A stretch of 64,000 nt of DNA from Streptococcus sp. HF-1907 (lineage in GTDB: Bacteria; Bacillota; Bacilli; Lactobacillales; Streptococcaceae): assembly GCF_015594605.1 (NCBI RefSeq), contig NZ_JADNQT010000001.1, positions 124,001 to 188,000 of the forward strand. Reading direction: 5' to 3'. How positions within the stretch are numbered: the first letter of the stretch is position 1; each line of letters begins with the position of its first letter. Shown here one piece after another: positions 1-8,302 of the stretch. Below the pieces are notes generated by a model. It did not search any database and had not been told where the DNA came from. It saw nothing but the letters and a program-made list of their open reading frames with translations. A program made the position numbers and the translations under genes.

Positions 1-1473
1 AAGCAAAGCCGTTCTTAACAATATACCTTCTTTAGGTTCCTTATCTTCAAACATAGTACTTATCTTATCCCAATAAGAACTTATTTTCGAGTATTTATCA
101 GCTGTAGAATCTGTATCTTCAAAATAAAAGCTACTTCTAATTTGTCCACCAAAATAAACATGATTTTCCGCATTAAATATCACTTCTGATTGAGATGGAT
201 CTTCTAAAATTAATTTCGCCTTATCTATCTCTTCGTTAACCTGTTCTGTACTAAAACCTGTAATTCTATTATTTTGAGCCAAATAATAGATAAGGTCTGA
301 AACATGGTTAATTTGCTCATTTATACCTCGAATTGCTCTTTCGTAAGGTTGTTGATAATCTATTTCAGAGTTATCTGTTAAGTTTCTAAAAATACGATAC
401 CAACTCTCAAACTTATCATCTAATATTTTTCCCGAATGAAGTAAATACAAAGAGATGAAGTGAAAATAGACTCTATCTTTTAAGCTCTTATTTATGATAG
501 CTTTTTCCAAAACTTGTGATACTTTTGAGTTCACATTTTCCGTTAAAAAGTCAAGTACGCTTGCAATCAATTCTATATTTTCTAACTTAATATCTTCAAA
601 TACAATATTAGTTGTCCAATTTTCACGTTGAGAATAATCTAGTGAATCTAAGTTATTAATCAGTGCAATTTCAAATAAATTTAAAAAAATTATATCAAAT
701 CGATTTTTATCAAATCTCCAAATAGTATCAGTCCATTTTGTATCAAGCTTAAGTGCTATATCGTTTGCTAACTTAGTGTCTATCTCATGTACTCTTGAAA
801 TAAATCTTGCTTTAAAATTTTCAAAATCAGTTAGAGGACGTCCTCTAGAGTTCAATTTAATGTATAGTTCATCCTCTGACCCTAAGTCTTCAATATCAAG
901 GAAATTGAAAGCAACTCTATAATTTGTTTCTGATGTTAATACCTCTGAATAGTTGTATTGAAAATCAAAAAAATCAGTTATCCCATCTAAGGTTACTAGT
1001 GCACCTTGAATAGTAGGATCTAATATCCACGAATCTGCAAACCATGCTGCATCTTTTATTATTTCAGACGGTTTCTCTTCGAGTTGAAAAATTGATTTTC
1101 TGTATTCAAATAAACTAGTGAAAAATTGCTTGGACGAATCTCTTGTTTCATAGGAAAAATTGCTAAGAAAATCACAAGTATCACTATCTCTAAAGGCAAA
1201 AAGATATACTAAAAACAAAGTTGTAAGTCGCTGCTGACCATCTAATGGTATAAAATTCCTATTATGCGATTTCCCATAAATAAAATTAAGGTCTAAGGTC
1301 GGCACTTCACTGTTAATTAAAGCAGTATTTATATCAATTAATAATTGTTTTCTGACTTCGGTAGTTCTTAAATCTTTCCTACCCTGCGCATAATCACGTT
1401 GAATTAGTGGAATTACAATGCGATAACTTTCTAAAAGAGACTTTAAGTCATATTTATCATCAATCATACTCAT
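1..1473 (-). CDS. DUF262-domain protein, partial (C-terminus beyond window)
   Basis: The frame is open from an ATG at 1473 to the window edge, giving at least 491 residues. The N-terminus carries the DUF262 (ParB/Srx-like, GmrS-type) signature IPLIQRDYAQGR near residues 21-32, then LDGQQRLTTLFL near 77-88, and later KLNSRGRPLTDFENFK. These match the family's nucleotide-handling motifs. The start overlaps the stop of the upstream DUF262 gene by four bases (ATGA), with GGAG just ahead of it, so the two are probably translationally coupled. Members of this family include the type IV restriction protein GmrSD and the phage-defence protein BrxU. No HNH motif is seen in the visible part, but the C-terminus is missing. 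The family call is firm; the defence role is inference. Confidence 0.82.
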   Translation of the reverse strand, partial: MSMIDDKYDLKSLLESYRIVIPLIQRDYAQGRKDLRTTEVRKQLLIDINTALINSEVPTLDLNFIYGKSHNRNFIPLDGQQRLTTLFLVYLFAFRDSDTCDFLSNFSYETRDSSKQFFTSLFEYRKSIFQLEEKPSEIIKDAAWFADSWILDPTIQGALVTLDGITDFFDFQYNYSEVLTSETNYRVAFNFLDIEDLGSEDELYIKLNSRGRPLTDFENFKARFISRVHEIDTKLANDIALKLDTKWTDTIWRFDKNRFDIIFLNLFEIALINNLDSLDYSQRENWTTNIVFEDIKLENIELIASVLDFLTENVNSKVSQVLEKAIINKSLKDRVYFHFISLYLLHSGKILDDKFESWYRIFRNLTDNSEIDYQQPYERAIRGINEQINHVSDLIYYLAQNNRITGFSTEQVNEEIDKAKLILEDPSQSEVIFNAENHVYFGGQIRSSFYFEDTDSTADKYSKISSYWDKISTMFEDKEPKEGILLRTALL

Positions 1474-2996
1474 ATTTTCTCCCCGTCATTGCCAAAGAAT
1501 TTATTAAATTCAAGCTTCATGGCCTTAATGTAGTCAGTTTTATCATTGTCTGACCAAACCTCAAAATTTTCAATTTCATCACTATACACTTTCAAAAATA
1601 TATTTCTAGTACAAACTGGAACAAAACGACCTTTAGCATCCACATCTATAATAATTTTCCTTTTTTGTTCAAATGGACTATCTCGATATGAGCGATTTGT
1701 TTTAGCGTCTAGTAAAGTTAGATTCCCTAAGCCATCATCAGATTCTGCCGTTTCATCAGCTGTAGCATGAATATGCTCAATATCCCACTTTTGAGTTTTA
1801 TAAATATCAAACGGAAAACGATACTGTTTCTCACTTTTATTTATCAAAGTAACTAAGTTAAATAGCAGTAATACATTTTTAATTCTTTTATTTCCGTATA
1901 CTAATTCGCCTAGCGAATCAATTTCAGGAATAGTATCAAAGGCTAATTTTTTTAACTCATCAAAAGCTTCTGATTTTTTCTTGTCTCTTGTCGCCTTAAA
2001 TACTTTATCTAGATTTTTACTATCTAAAGAAAGCAGATAACCAATTAAATGATATTTATCTAAATCTAAGTACCAATTATTTAATTCTTCAAATTGTTTT
2101 TGAACTTTTGACCAAAAATCTGATATAAACTCTGATTTATTTTCAATCCCCTTATATTGTTCATATAACGAATAAAAGGTGGAGTATTTGTCAACTTTGT
2201 CCCCTTCAGAATTTTCATGTATAACTAAATTGAAAAGAAAATCTATTTTTGTATCATAAACTTCATTATTAGTCAAAAACTGCCAAAAAGAATCCTGTTG
2301 AAGTCTATGTTCTATTTGATTCCATGCAATAGATCGATGTATTCTATCGCTCTCTTCTCCGTTTTTATAATTATTTTTGTCGAGTATCAAAGCTTTAATC
2401 AGTTCAGCATTTGTTAACGGTATTTTACCAATATTAACTTTGGTAAAAATCTTTATAGGGTCTTCAGATTCATCAATTTCATACCAAATAAAAAATACAT
2501 TTTCTGTAAGAACCTTGTAAATATCATTCAAAGCATTATTTGAGTTTATTTCTTCGCGATCAAGCCATTTATCTATTGCTTCAAATGCTTTACTAATGTG
2601 ACTAGCATCGATGTCCATATTTTCGATTTCTTCATAAGTATCAAAATTTAAATTCTTTAAATAGTTTCCACTATGTTTTCGGGTTTCGTACTCTAAATCA
2701 AAAAAATCATATTGATTAGTTCTTCTACGACCATTGTTGAATTCAGCAGACATAAATTTAAGAAATATATATATACTAGTCAGCCTTTGCTGTCCATCAA
2801 CAACATCGTAAGTGCTATCAGCAACTTTTTTTACGATTAATGGTTGTAGACAATATTTATACTCAGTGTTATGATTATAAAAATCGTCTAATAAAGTTGT
2901 AACCTCATGCTCAGTCCACCTATAGCCTCTTTGATATGATGGAACGTTGAACTTAAGACCTCTTAAATCTTCAATTTTCTTCTCTGAAATACCCAT
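1470..2996 (-). CDS. DUF262 and DUF1524 (HNH-like) protein, GmrSD-like
   Basis: 508 residues from the ATG at 2996, preceded by AGGTG; a GTG three codons upstream overlaps that Shine-Dalgarno and is less likely. The N-terminus has VPSYQRGYRW (18-27) and DVVDGQQRLTSIYIF (about 65-79), the DUF262 motifs. The middle has FTKVNIGKIPLTNAELIK. The C-terminus has WDIEHIHAT near 409 followed by GLGNLTLLDAKTNRSYRDS, the DUF1524 HNH-like nuclease signature. This domain order is that of GmrSD and BrxU, which cut modified phage DNA in known examples. It overlaps a second DUF262 gene downstream by ATGA. A TATAAT lies near 3045-3055 on this strand. Restriction of modified DNA is inferred; the substrate is unknown. 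Confidence 0.85.
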   Translation of the reverse strand: MGISEKKIEDLRGLKFNVPSYQRGYRWTEHEVTTLLDDFYNHNTEYKYCLQPLIVKKVADSTYDVVDGQQRLTSIYIFLKFMSAEFNNGRRRTNQYDFFDLEYETRKHSGNYLKNLNFDTYEEIENMDIDASHISKAFEAIDKWLDREEINSNNALNDIYKVLTENVFFIWYEIDESEDPIKIFTKVNIGKIPLTNAELIKALILDKNNYKNGEESDRIHRSIAWNQIEHRLQQDSFWQFLTNNEVYDTKIDFLFNLVIHENSEGDKVDKYSTFYSLYEQYKGIENKSEFISDFWSKVQKQFEELNNWYLDLDKYHLIGYLLSLDSKNLDKVFKATRDKKKSEAFDELKKLAFDTIPEIDSLGELVYGNKRIKNVLLLFNLVTLINKSEKQYRFPFDIYKTQKWDIEHIHATADETAESDDGLGNLTLLDAKTNRSYRDSPFEQKRKIIIDVDAKGRFVPVCTRNIFLKVYSDEIENFEVWSDNDKTDYIKAMKLEFNKFFGNDGEKI

Positions 2997-3096
2997 TTTA
3001 ATCACCTATTCATTTGTTTTCGCTTTTAAATACTAAAAACTTTTATTATAAAATAAAAAGTTAACAAAATATCAAATTAAAGATATTATTCTATTT

Positions 3097-3467
3097 TTAG
3101 TCAATATAATTTCCTCGCATTTTTTTAATGGGATTTTTTACATCATCAATTAACGATTGAGGAGAAAATACCGTTAGAGCTGCCACTTGATTCAACAGCC
3201 ACCTCCTCAGCCCTAATGTATCTTGACTTATAAATTCAATAATATTACCAGTTGACGTTTTTTCAATAATTTTTACTAATTGAAATTAATCAACAACAAT
3301 TGCTGGACCATTGACGAATAAAACTCCAATATTTAACTCTTTTCGTATGAATGGAGCTACACGTTTATTACGGATTCCTCCATCACGGAATTTCCTTCAT
3401 ATGAGAAAGAAGGTTTTTCTTTTTTAGATTCTACCCAACTAAGTATTCTATCTAATTTTAAAGTCAT
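3097..3467 (-). pseudogene. Broken WYL-domain-like regulator remnant
   Basis: Reading the minus strand from an ATG at 3467 gives about 30 sensible residues (MTLKLDRILSWVESKKEK), then a frame change. The second frame reads DGGIRNKRVAPFIRKELN, then GVLFVNGPAIVVD, an in-frame TAA, and then FISQDTLGLRRWLLNQVAAL and VFSPQSLIDDV up to a TAA at 3097. The LRRWLL...VFSP..LIDDVK end is typical of the C-terminal part of WYL-domain proteins. It has at least one frameshift and one stop, so it is not functional. WYL regulators often sit beside defence genes, and this one lies directly upstream of the DUF262 pair. Confidence 0.6.
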
Positions 3468-3522
3468 ACAAGAAGAAGGGAGCTAATATATCCCCTCTTT
3501 ATAGATAAAATGTCCCACCATC

Positions 3523-3991
3523 CTATCCAAAATATCTATCCACCAATTTCTGAATCCTACCTTCTTTGGCAGCAGGGATGGTATCTTCTAAAACAAAGTT
3601 CTTTCTACTGATATCTTGAGAGAGATTTCCAAAGATAAAATTAGTGGAAATGTTATAGATAATCTCTGAAGGCGCAAATCCATAAACTTGATTTTCTAGG
3701 ATATGTTTTAAGCGGTCTTCAGGATTTGGAAAGGCATCTTTCAGGCCTTCGCTATTGTATAGCCGCTTGACAAGTTCTGCAATATAGAGACCTGACTTCA
3801 TGTATAAATCAATAGGCTCCCGTCACCCTACTCGGAGTAATGCGATCACTTGGAGCAAATCCATTTCCCAACAATTCATAAGAATGTGTCGCCCAAACAA
3901 TATTTTTCTTGGTCGTTCGATCTTTTAAAAGAATTTTTAATAAGTCAGCAGACTCCATAGCCAACTGTTCTTCACTGATATCTATTGCCAT
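3523..3991 (-). pseudogene. Frameshifted and deleted DNA methylase (R-M) remnant
   Basis: An ATG at 3991 with GAAAGG upstream opens a 60-residue piece ending at 3809. It contains LLKILLKDRTTKKNIVWATH and YELLGNGFAPSDRITPSRV, which resemble the N-terminus of restriction-modification methylase subunits. After a one-base frame change a second piece (3801-3523) reads IAELVKRLY, DRLKHILENQVYGFAPSEII and YNISTNFIFGN, typical of the SAM-dependent methylase core just after the motif I region. The central target-recognition and catalytic parts are missing. The two pieces are best explained as one gene with an internal deletion and a frameshift. The methylase family call rests on recollection of similar proteins and is moderately sure. 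Confidence 0.55.
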
Positions 3992-4073
3992 AAAGCAACC
4001 TTTCTTCTTATTGATTGGAATTTCTAAAAAAATGACTACTTTTCATTTATTAATCTACTATATTTTACCACAA

Positions 4074-4105
4074 AAACACACTGAGATACTCGTCCCAGTG
4101 TGTTT
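4074..4105 (-). terminator. Rho-independent terminator
   Basis: A 10-bp perfect stem AAACACACTG/CAGTGTGTTT with a 12-base loop is followed on the minus strand by a T run. It lies just after the 91-residue hypothetical gene, which supports that gene being real. Confidence 0.75.
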
Positions 4106-4156
4106 ATTTCATTCTATTATTCAACAATATAATGATAGAAACCACAATTCACTATT

Positions 4157-4432
4157 TTACTCTAAATTCACAATTGTATAATCTTCGCTTTGTAGTAATT
4201 CCAAGACTTTTTTTACAAATTGCATTGACAACAATCCTTCAATCTTAGAGCCGTGAGTTTTAAAATTTTCGTCGATTTCTTGAATTTCTAATTCTGTATT
4301 ACTTTCAGCAACTTCCTCAGAAATGGGTGAATGAAAACTATATTCTCCAATTTCGTAATATAAGAAATATAGATATTTTTTTGTTCCTAGATGATAATCA
4401 AAAAACTCAATCTCCATAACAAGAAAAAACAA
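4157..4432 (-). CDS. Hypothetical acidic protein, 86-91 residues
   Basis: Not recognised. The frame opens at a TTG (4432) and has an ATG six codons in (4417, reading MEIEFFDYHLG). Neither start has a convincing Shine-Dalgarno. The product is acidic and soluble, with a Glu-rich middle (about residues 35-60) and a C-terminal helix-like stretch FVKKVLELLQSEDY. A clear terminator follows on the same strand. It sits between the methylase remnant and the recombinase, so it probably belongs to the same accessory segment. An immunity-like or remnant protein is possible, but nothing in the sequence assigns a role. Confidence 0.45.
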   Translation of the reverse strand: MFFLVMEIEFFDYHLGTKKYLYFLYYEIGEYSFHSPISEEVAESNTELEIQEIDENFKTHGSKIEGLLSMQFVKKVLELLQSEDYTIVNLE

Positions 4433-4610
4433 CAGATTTTTATCTGTAAGATGGAACTCTACATCTTATTTGAATTGAGTCAACTTGTCATGTTGTAAAA
4501 TGACTTGGTTATCTTCTTAGCCATCAATTAAGAAGCGCCCTCAGCAAAGGGAAGATACTATATCAGTGAATATAAGCTTAAGTCACTGCACTACTTCAAC
4601 TTGAATTAAA

Positions 4611-4642
4611 AAGACCTTAAGATTTTTCTTAAGATCTTCTTT
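4611..4642 (+). terminator. Hairpin upstream of recombinase gene
   Basis: AAGAcCTTAAG and CTTAAGaTCTT form an 11-base stem with one mismatch around an AT loop, followed by CTTTAAAAG. It lies 35 bases before the recombinase start. It may be a terminator insulating the gene or an attenuator; the T run is short. Confidence 0.4.
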
Positions 4643-4677
4643 AAAAGTACACAATCTACAATAGAAAGGAAAGAATT

Positions 4678-5688
4678 ATGGCAAAAAAGAAACGTAGTCG
4701 TGCTGAACGACGAAAAGCTAAAGAGAAAGCTAAGAAACAACAGATGGATGCTCTAACCACTTTCGAAGGCCGTAAACAATTCGTCCAATCAAAAGGACTA
4801 ACTAATCTAGTCACGCGCTTTAAAAAAGGGAAAGGTATCAAGCGAAATGAATCCAAAAAAACGGGAGAGGACATTCATTTAATCCATACAGACCGAACCT
4901 TACACAATTACGCTGGATCCTGGAGCAGGTTCGCTTCCTTTGTTGCCTCAATAACCACTGCCGAAGATTTAGAAGCTCTTGATGAATCTAATGATATTGA
5001 GGGATGGATTGACTTAGTGAATCAATACTTAGAACATTGTAAGAATTCAGGGCTTTCTGCTCCAACCCAGTCAACCTATAAAGCAGCATTAGCTAAAGTC
5101 TTAGGTGTATCTTCTACCGCTTTTATTGCAACGGATATTCGATATCGAGCCGACAAAAAGAATAATCGCTTGAAGTCTAATGACGACAGAATGTCTGAAG
5201 AAACAAATAATCGCTGGTTTTCAATCGTATCTGCCACTGGGTTACGTAAAAATGAATTAAAAGCTATTACAGGTGATTCTCTACATCAACGTGAGGATGG
5301 TCGATACTATCTTAAAATCATTGGTAAAAAGCATAAAACAAAAGGGGCACGAGATCGTTGGGTTCCGATTATTACACGAGATCGACAAGAGTTAGAGATG
5401 CTTGTTGAAGAATTTAAACTAGCTGATAAAAAGCGTGTGTTTCAAGTTCCATCTGCTTTAAAACCTCACAAATATCGTGCTGAATACGCAAAACGTCTTT
5501 ATCTTCTTGTCGCGCGAGATCCCAAAGATATCAAAGATAAAAAAGAAAAAATTTATCTAAGGGGGGAATTAAAAGGAGTTGTCCTTGATAGGAAGGCTTG
5601 TTTAATTGTATCTCGTGCTCTCGGACACAATCGACCAGAAGAATTTCAAAAATCCTACGCATATAAGTTAATCGCACAAGCAAACTAA
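4678..5688 (+). CDS. Tyrosine site-specific recombinase
   Basis: 336 residues, ATG with AGAAAGGAAAG upstream. The first 25 residues are very rich in Lys and Arg, likely DNA-contacting. A SAM-like core-binding region spans roughly 65-165. The catalytic domain shows the complete set of this family: Arg in ATGLRKNEL, Lys in KHKTKGARD, His and Arg in HKYR, His in ALGHN, and a C-terminal Tyr in KSYAY. So it should be active in strand exchange. No excisionase, relaxase or phage structural gene is next to it. The surroundings (broken methylase, DUF262 pair) suggest it marks an integrated or decaying element. Attachment sites were not found. Confidence 0.8.
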   Translation: MAKKKRSRAERRKAKEKAKKQQMDALTTFEGRKQFVQSKGLTNLVTRFKKGKGIKRNESKKTGEDIHLIHTDRTLHNYAGSWSRFASFVASITTAEDLEALDESNDIEGWIDLVNQYLEHCKNSGLSAPTQSTYKAALAKVLGVSSTAFIATDIRYRADKKNNRLKSNDDRMSEETNNRWFSIVSATGLRKNELKAITGDSLHQREDGRYYLKIIGKKHKTKGARDRWVPIITRDRQELEMLVEEFKLADKKRVFQVPSALKPHKYRAEYAKRLYLLVARDPKDIKDKKEKIYLRGELKGVVLDRKACLIVSRALGHNRPEEFQKSYAYKLIAQAN

Positions 5689-6040
5689 TAAGCACTTCTA
5701 AAAATAATGGTATAGCTCTCGTTGAAAAAAATTTTTTTAAATAATTTAGTAGGTAATTACCTACTTTTTCCTTCAAAACCTTGTCACTACGCGTTTTTTA
5801 AAGCACTCAAAAATTGAGTGTTTTTTTTGTTTTTAAAATTTTTTTCCATTTTTTTCACTTCTTTTCTAAAAAAGCACAATTTTTTGCAAAGTTCCTGGCA
5901 TACTAATTATATATGAAAAAACAAAGGGGTAAATTGAATTACAAATGCGGTTAAAATAATTTAACTGTTCTTTTACAATATCTAATACTTCTTAGCATAT
6001 TTCCAAACAAAAATAATAGTAGAAAGGAAACCTTAAAAAC
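5689..6040. other. Intergenic stretch, AT-rich
   Basis: 352 bases without a gene. It contains a terminator for the recombinase gene (given separately) and a possible plus-strand promoter near 5884-5912 (TTGCAA, 17 bases, TTATAT). A GAAAGGAAAC purine stretch lies just before the TTG start at 6041. Nothing else is recognised. Confidence 0.5.
5804..5829 (+). terminator. Rho-independent terminator after recombinase
   Basis: CACTCAA/TTGAGTG perfect 7-bp stem with AAA loop, followed directly by TTTTTTTTG. Confidence 0.85.
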
Positions 6041-6595
6041 TTGAAAAGACAACCTAAAGTTTCTACTGAACAGAAGCATTTAAATGAGAAAGAAATTCAA
6101 TCTTGTTTTACTTTCATGAATTCCTTTTGGGGCTTTGATTGCATGGATTTCAACTTAGGTGAAAATCTAATTGTTGATATTGAGGAACTGAAAGAATACA
6201 GAAAAAAGAATCCTGATAAGGTTAAAAAATTAAATTACAATTCAAATCAGATAGAAGATTTAATTATCCAATCAAGGGAATTCGGAAGACTTGAAATTGG
6301 AAAAATTTATAAAAAAGAAAGCAGAGATACTGTTAATTATTGCTTACTACAGCTGAATCATGGAGGTTTAAATTTTGAAACTCTCTCTATTTCAGCAATA
6401 CGAAAGAAACTAATTGGTAGTTTTTTGGTAGCTAAACAGACAAATTTTATAATGTTTGTTAAAGAGAACATGAAAATAATGTTGATTTATCAGCATTCTC
6501 TTTTGTTTCAAATGTACTCATTGATTGTATTATCAATCACTATTAAATCAACTATCCTGAATAGTCAATATCTGACTTTTAGTGAGTGGGAATAG
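6041..6595 (+). CDS. Unrecognised protein, probably frameshifted near its end
   Basis: Starts at TTG (6041, MKRQPKVSTEQKH) with GAAAGGAAAC about 12 bases upstream; 184 residues as read. The first 130 residues are a charged soluble protein with no domain I recognise (NEKEIQSCFTFMNSFWGFDC near the start). The last 45 residues turn abruptly hydrophobic and repetitive. Reading the next frame from about 6470 gives a more natural end, HENNVDLSAFSFVSNVLIDC followed by IINHY and a TAA at 6544-6546. A single-base indel near 6460-6475 is therefore likely, so this may be a pseudogene. Strong terminator downstream. Confidence 0.5.
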   Translation: MKRQPKVSTEQKHLNEKEIQSCFTFMNSFWGFDCMDFNLGENLIVDIEELKEYRKKNPDKVKKLNYNSNQIEDLIIQSREFGRLEIGKIYKKESRDTVNYCLLQLNHGGLNFETLSISAIRKKLIGSFLVAKQTNFIMFVKENMKIMLIYQHSLLFQMYSLIVLSITIKSTILNSQYLTFSEWE

Positions 6596-6606
6596 AGAAA
6601 AAATAA

Positions 6607-6642
6607 AAATACAGTAAGCGCGCTAGCTTACTGTATTTTTTT
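6607..6642 (+). terminator. Strong rho-independent terminator
   Basis: AAATACAGTAAGC and GCTTACTGTATTT form a 13-bp perfect stem with a 6-base loop and a T run. A further GCTTACTG copy lies at 6654-6661. Confidence 0.85.
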
Positions 6643-6690
6643 ATAAACGTATACGCTTACTGATAGCCTACCCGTTAATTTGTACCACAA

Positions 6691-6924
6691 TCACAAATCA
6701 TGTTTCGCCATGCGTTCTTCGAAGATGCCATTGACAATTTTGCTTAGTTCATTGGCTACATCAGTAGGCAAGTCTCCTTCTGCTTCAGCTTTTGCATATA
6801 GTTCTGGATATTCGCGTGCGATTAGTTTACAGGTTCCGCTTTTAGCGTGTCCTCGAAATAAACGTGGCACTCTTTCTAAGTATTCTGGTTTTACCAAAGC
6901 CATAATTTTGTCATTCGCTGCCAT
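6691..6924 (-). CDS. Small hypothetical protein, 77 residues
   Basis: Not recognised. ATG at 6924 follows GAGGGAT at good spacing. The product is soluble and mostly helical by eye: KPEYLERVPRLFRGHAKSG, then CKLIAREYPELYAKAEAEGD, then NELSKIVNGIFEERMAKH. Codon use is like the core genes rather than the AT-rich island to its left, so it may mark the island boundary. It is transcribed in the same direction as the NRAMP-like gene upstream of it, from which a terminator separates it. Confidence 0.6.
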   Translation of the reverse strand: MAANDKIMALVKPEYLERVPRLFRGHAKSGTCKLIAREYPELYAKAEAEGDLPTDVANELSKIVNGIFEERMAKHDL

Positions 6925-6973
6925 TACTTATCCCTCACTCTCTTTAGTGATTCCATCATACCACTTTTCCACT

Positions 6974-6998
6974 AAAAAAGCACTCGCGAGAGTGCTTT
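6974..6998 (-). terminator. Terminator of NRAMP-like gene
   Basis: AAAGCACTC/GAGTGCTTT 9-bp perfect stem, 4-base loop, T run on the minus strand. Confidence 0.85.
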
Positions 6999-7014
6999 AG
7001 CGCTAACCATTTTC

Positions 7015-8277
7015 CTAAACTTTACCTGTTAGCATGGCAAATAGGAAGAAGAAAGCAAATCCAAATAGGTAAATCAAACCTAAGATTGAAAGGTTTTTGA
7101 GCCAACCTGAAATGCGATGCTCTTTGTTGTTTACCAACGAATAGTTAAGGTAAGCAAAGATTGGTGTGGTTAGAAAGGAAGCAATCATGGCAAAACGAAG
7201 CATGGTTGCAACATTTCCTGAAAATAGGTAGACAATCACGATACCAATAACAGATGTCACCGTCATCCAGATGTTAAGTGAGCGTTGTGATGACTCTGAC
7301 TTGCCAAGTAAAATGCGGAGTGTTTCGTCATTTGCGCGTGAGTAACCATCGATAACCGTAATAACCGTACCAAAGATACAAAGGAAGGCGATAAAGGCAA
7401 TAAGGAGACGTGACCAATCACCGAATGATTTAGCATACATACCGATAAATTGTGAAATATAAGCTGCGCTAGCTCCTTGAACCTTCTCACCAGAACCAAA
7501 TTGAATAAGTGCGCCTAAAGCCAAGAAAATGAAGGCTAGAATAGCTGTACCAATGTAACCGACGTTGAAGTCAAAAAGTCCGTCAAGATAGGAAATTTTG
7601 ACTGTCTTACGCTTTTCAACAGTCCACATTGAGTTAATAGCAGAAATTTCAATCGGTGCTGGCATCCACCCCATCAATGAAACAATGAATGGAAGAGCAG
7701 CCATATTCCAAGGCGATGGTGCTACAAAACCTGGAGCATACGCTTTATGTTTAAACAAGGCGATAATAACAGCCAAGGTCGTCGCCAGGGTTAGGGCAGT
7801 CATTACCCATTTTGATAAACCATCTAAGAACTTGTAACCACCGATAAGAAGCATCGCCCATGTGAAGACGATAATCATCGTTGTTAATTGAGCGATTGAT
7901 AAGCCAAAACCATTTGGAAAGATGTTGAACAAAATAGCTGCCGCTAGGATGCTGACGGCGGCCGTATTGACCATAGCTGAGAAAATATTCATGATGAAGA
8001 AAACAATCAAATAAGCCTTTCCTTTTTCACCATAACCCTCAATCAGACTTTTCCCGTTTTGAATCGTGTACTGTGACCCAAAACGAAAAAATGGATACTT
8101 GAACAAATTTATCAATAAAACAATAACAGCCAATTGCCAGCCATAAATCGCACCAGCTTGCGTTGAAGAAACAATATGAGAACCACCAACTGCAGCAGAG
8201 GCCATCAAGATACCAGGCCCCATTGCTTTAAACTTGGTTTGCCAGGTGGAGGTTTGTTGATCAGTATAACTTTCCAT
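7015..8277 (-). CDS. NRAMP-family transporter with altered metal-site motifs
   Basis: 420 residues from the ATG at 8277 (MESYTDQQ), preceded by AAAGGAGC; an ATG eight codons upstream overlaps that site and is less likely. About eleven hydrophobic segments follow the NRAMP pattern, starting GPGILMASAAVGGSHI. The canonical TM1 ligand motif DPGN is replaced by VGGS, and the TM6 motif MPH by MPA (WMPAPIEIS). In classical Mn/Fe NRAMPs the Asp, Asn and His of these motifs help bind or move the metal and proton. It therefore probably belongs to an NRAMP-related branch with another substrate, perhaps Mg. It is monocistronic with its own promoter and terminator. Confidence 0.8.
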   Translation of the reverse strand: MESYTDQQTSTWQTKFKAMGPGILMASAAVGGSHIVSSTQAGAIYGWQLAVIVLLINLFKYPFFRFGSQYTIQNGKSLIEGYGEKGKAYLIVFFIMNIFSAMVNTAAVSILAAAILFNIFPNGFGLSIAQLTTMIIVFTWAMLLIGGYKFLDGLSKWVMTALTLATTLAVIIALFKHKAYAPGFVAPSPWNMAALPFIVSLMGWMPAPIEISAINSMWTVEKRKTVKISYLDGLFDFNVGYIGTAILAFIFLALGALIQFGSGEKVQGASAAYISQFIGMYAKSFGDWSRLLIAFIAFLCIFGTVITVIDGYSRANDETLRILLGKSESSQRSLNIWMTVTSVIGIVIVYLFSGNVATMLRFAMIASFLTTPIFAYLNYSLVNNKEHRISGWLKNLSILGLIYLFGFAFFFLFAMLTGKV

Positions 8278-8302
8278 AAAAAAGCTCCTTTTTGTTTGCA
8301 AT

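Noticed and set aside
4433-4610. Insertion sequence remnant
   Set aside because: No transposase frame or terminal repeats could be identified; left as unassigned intergenic DNA.
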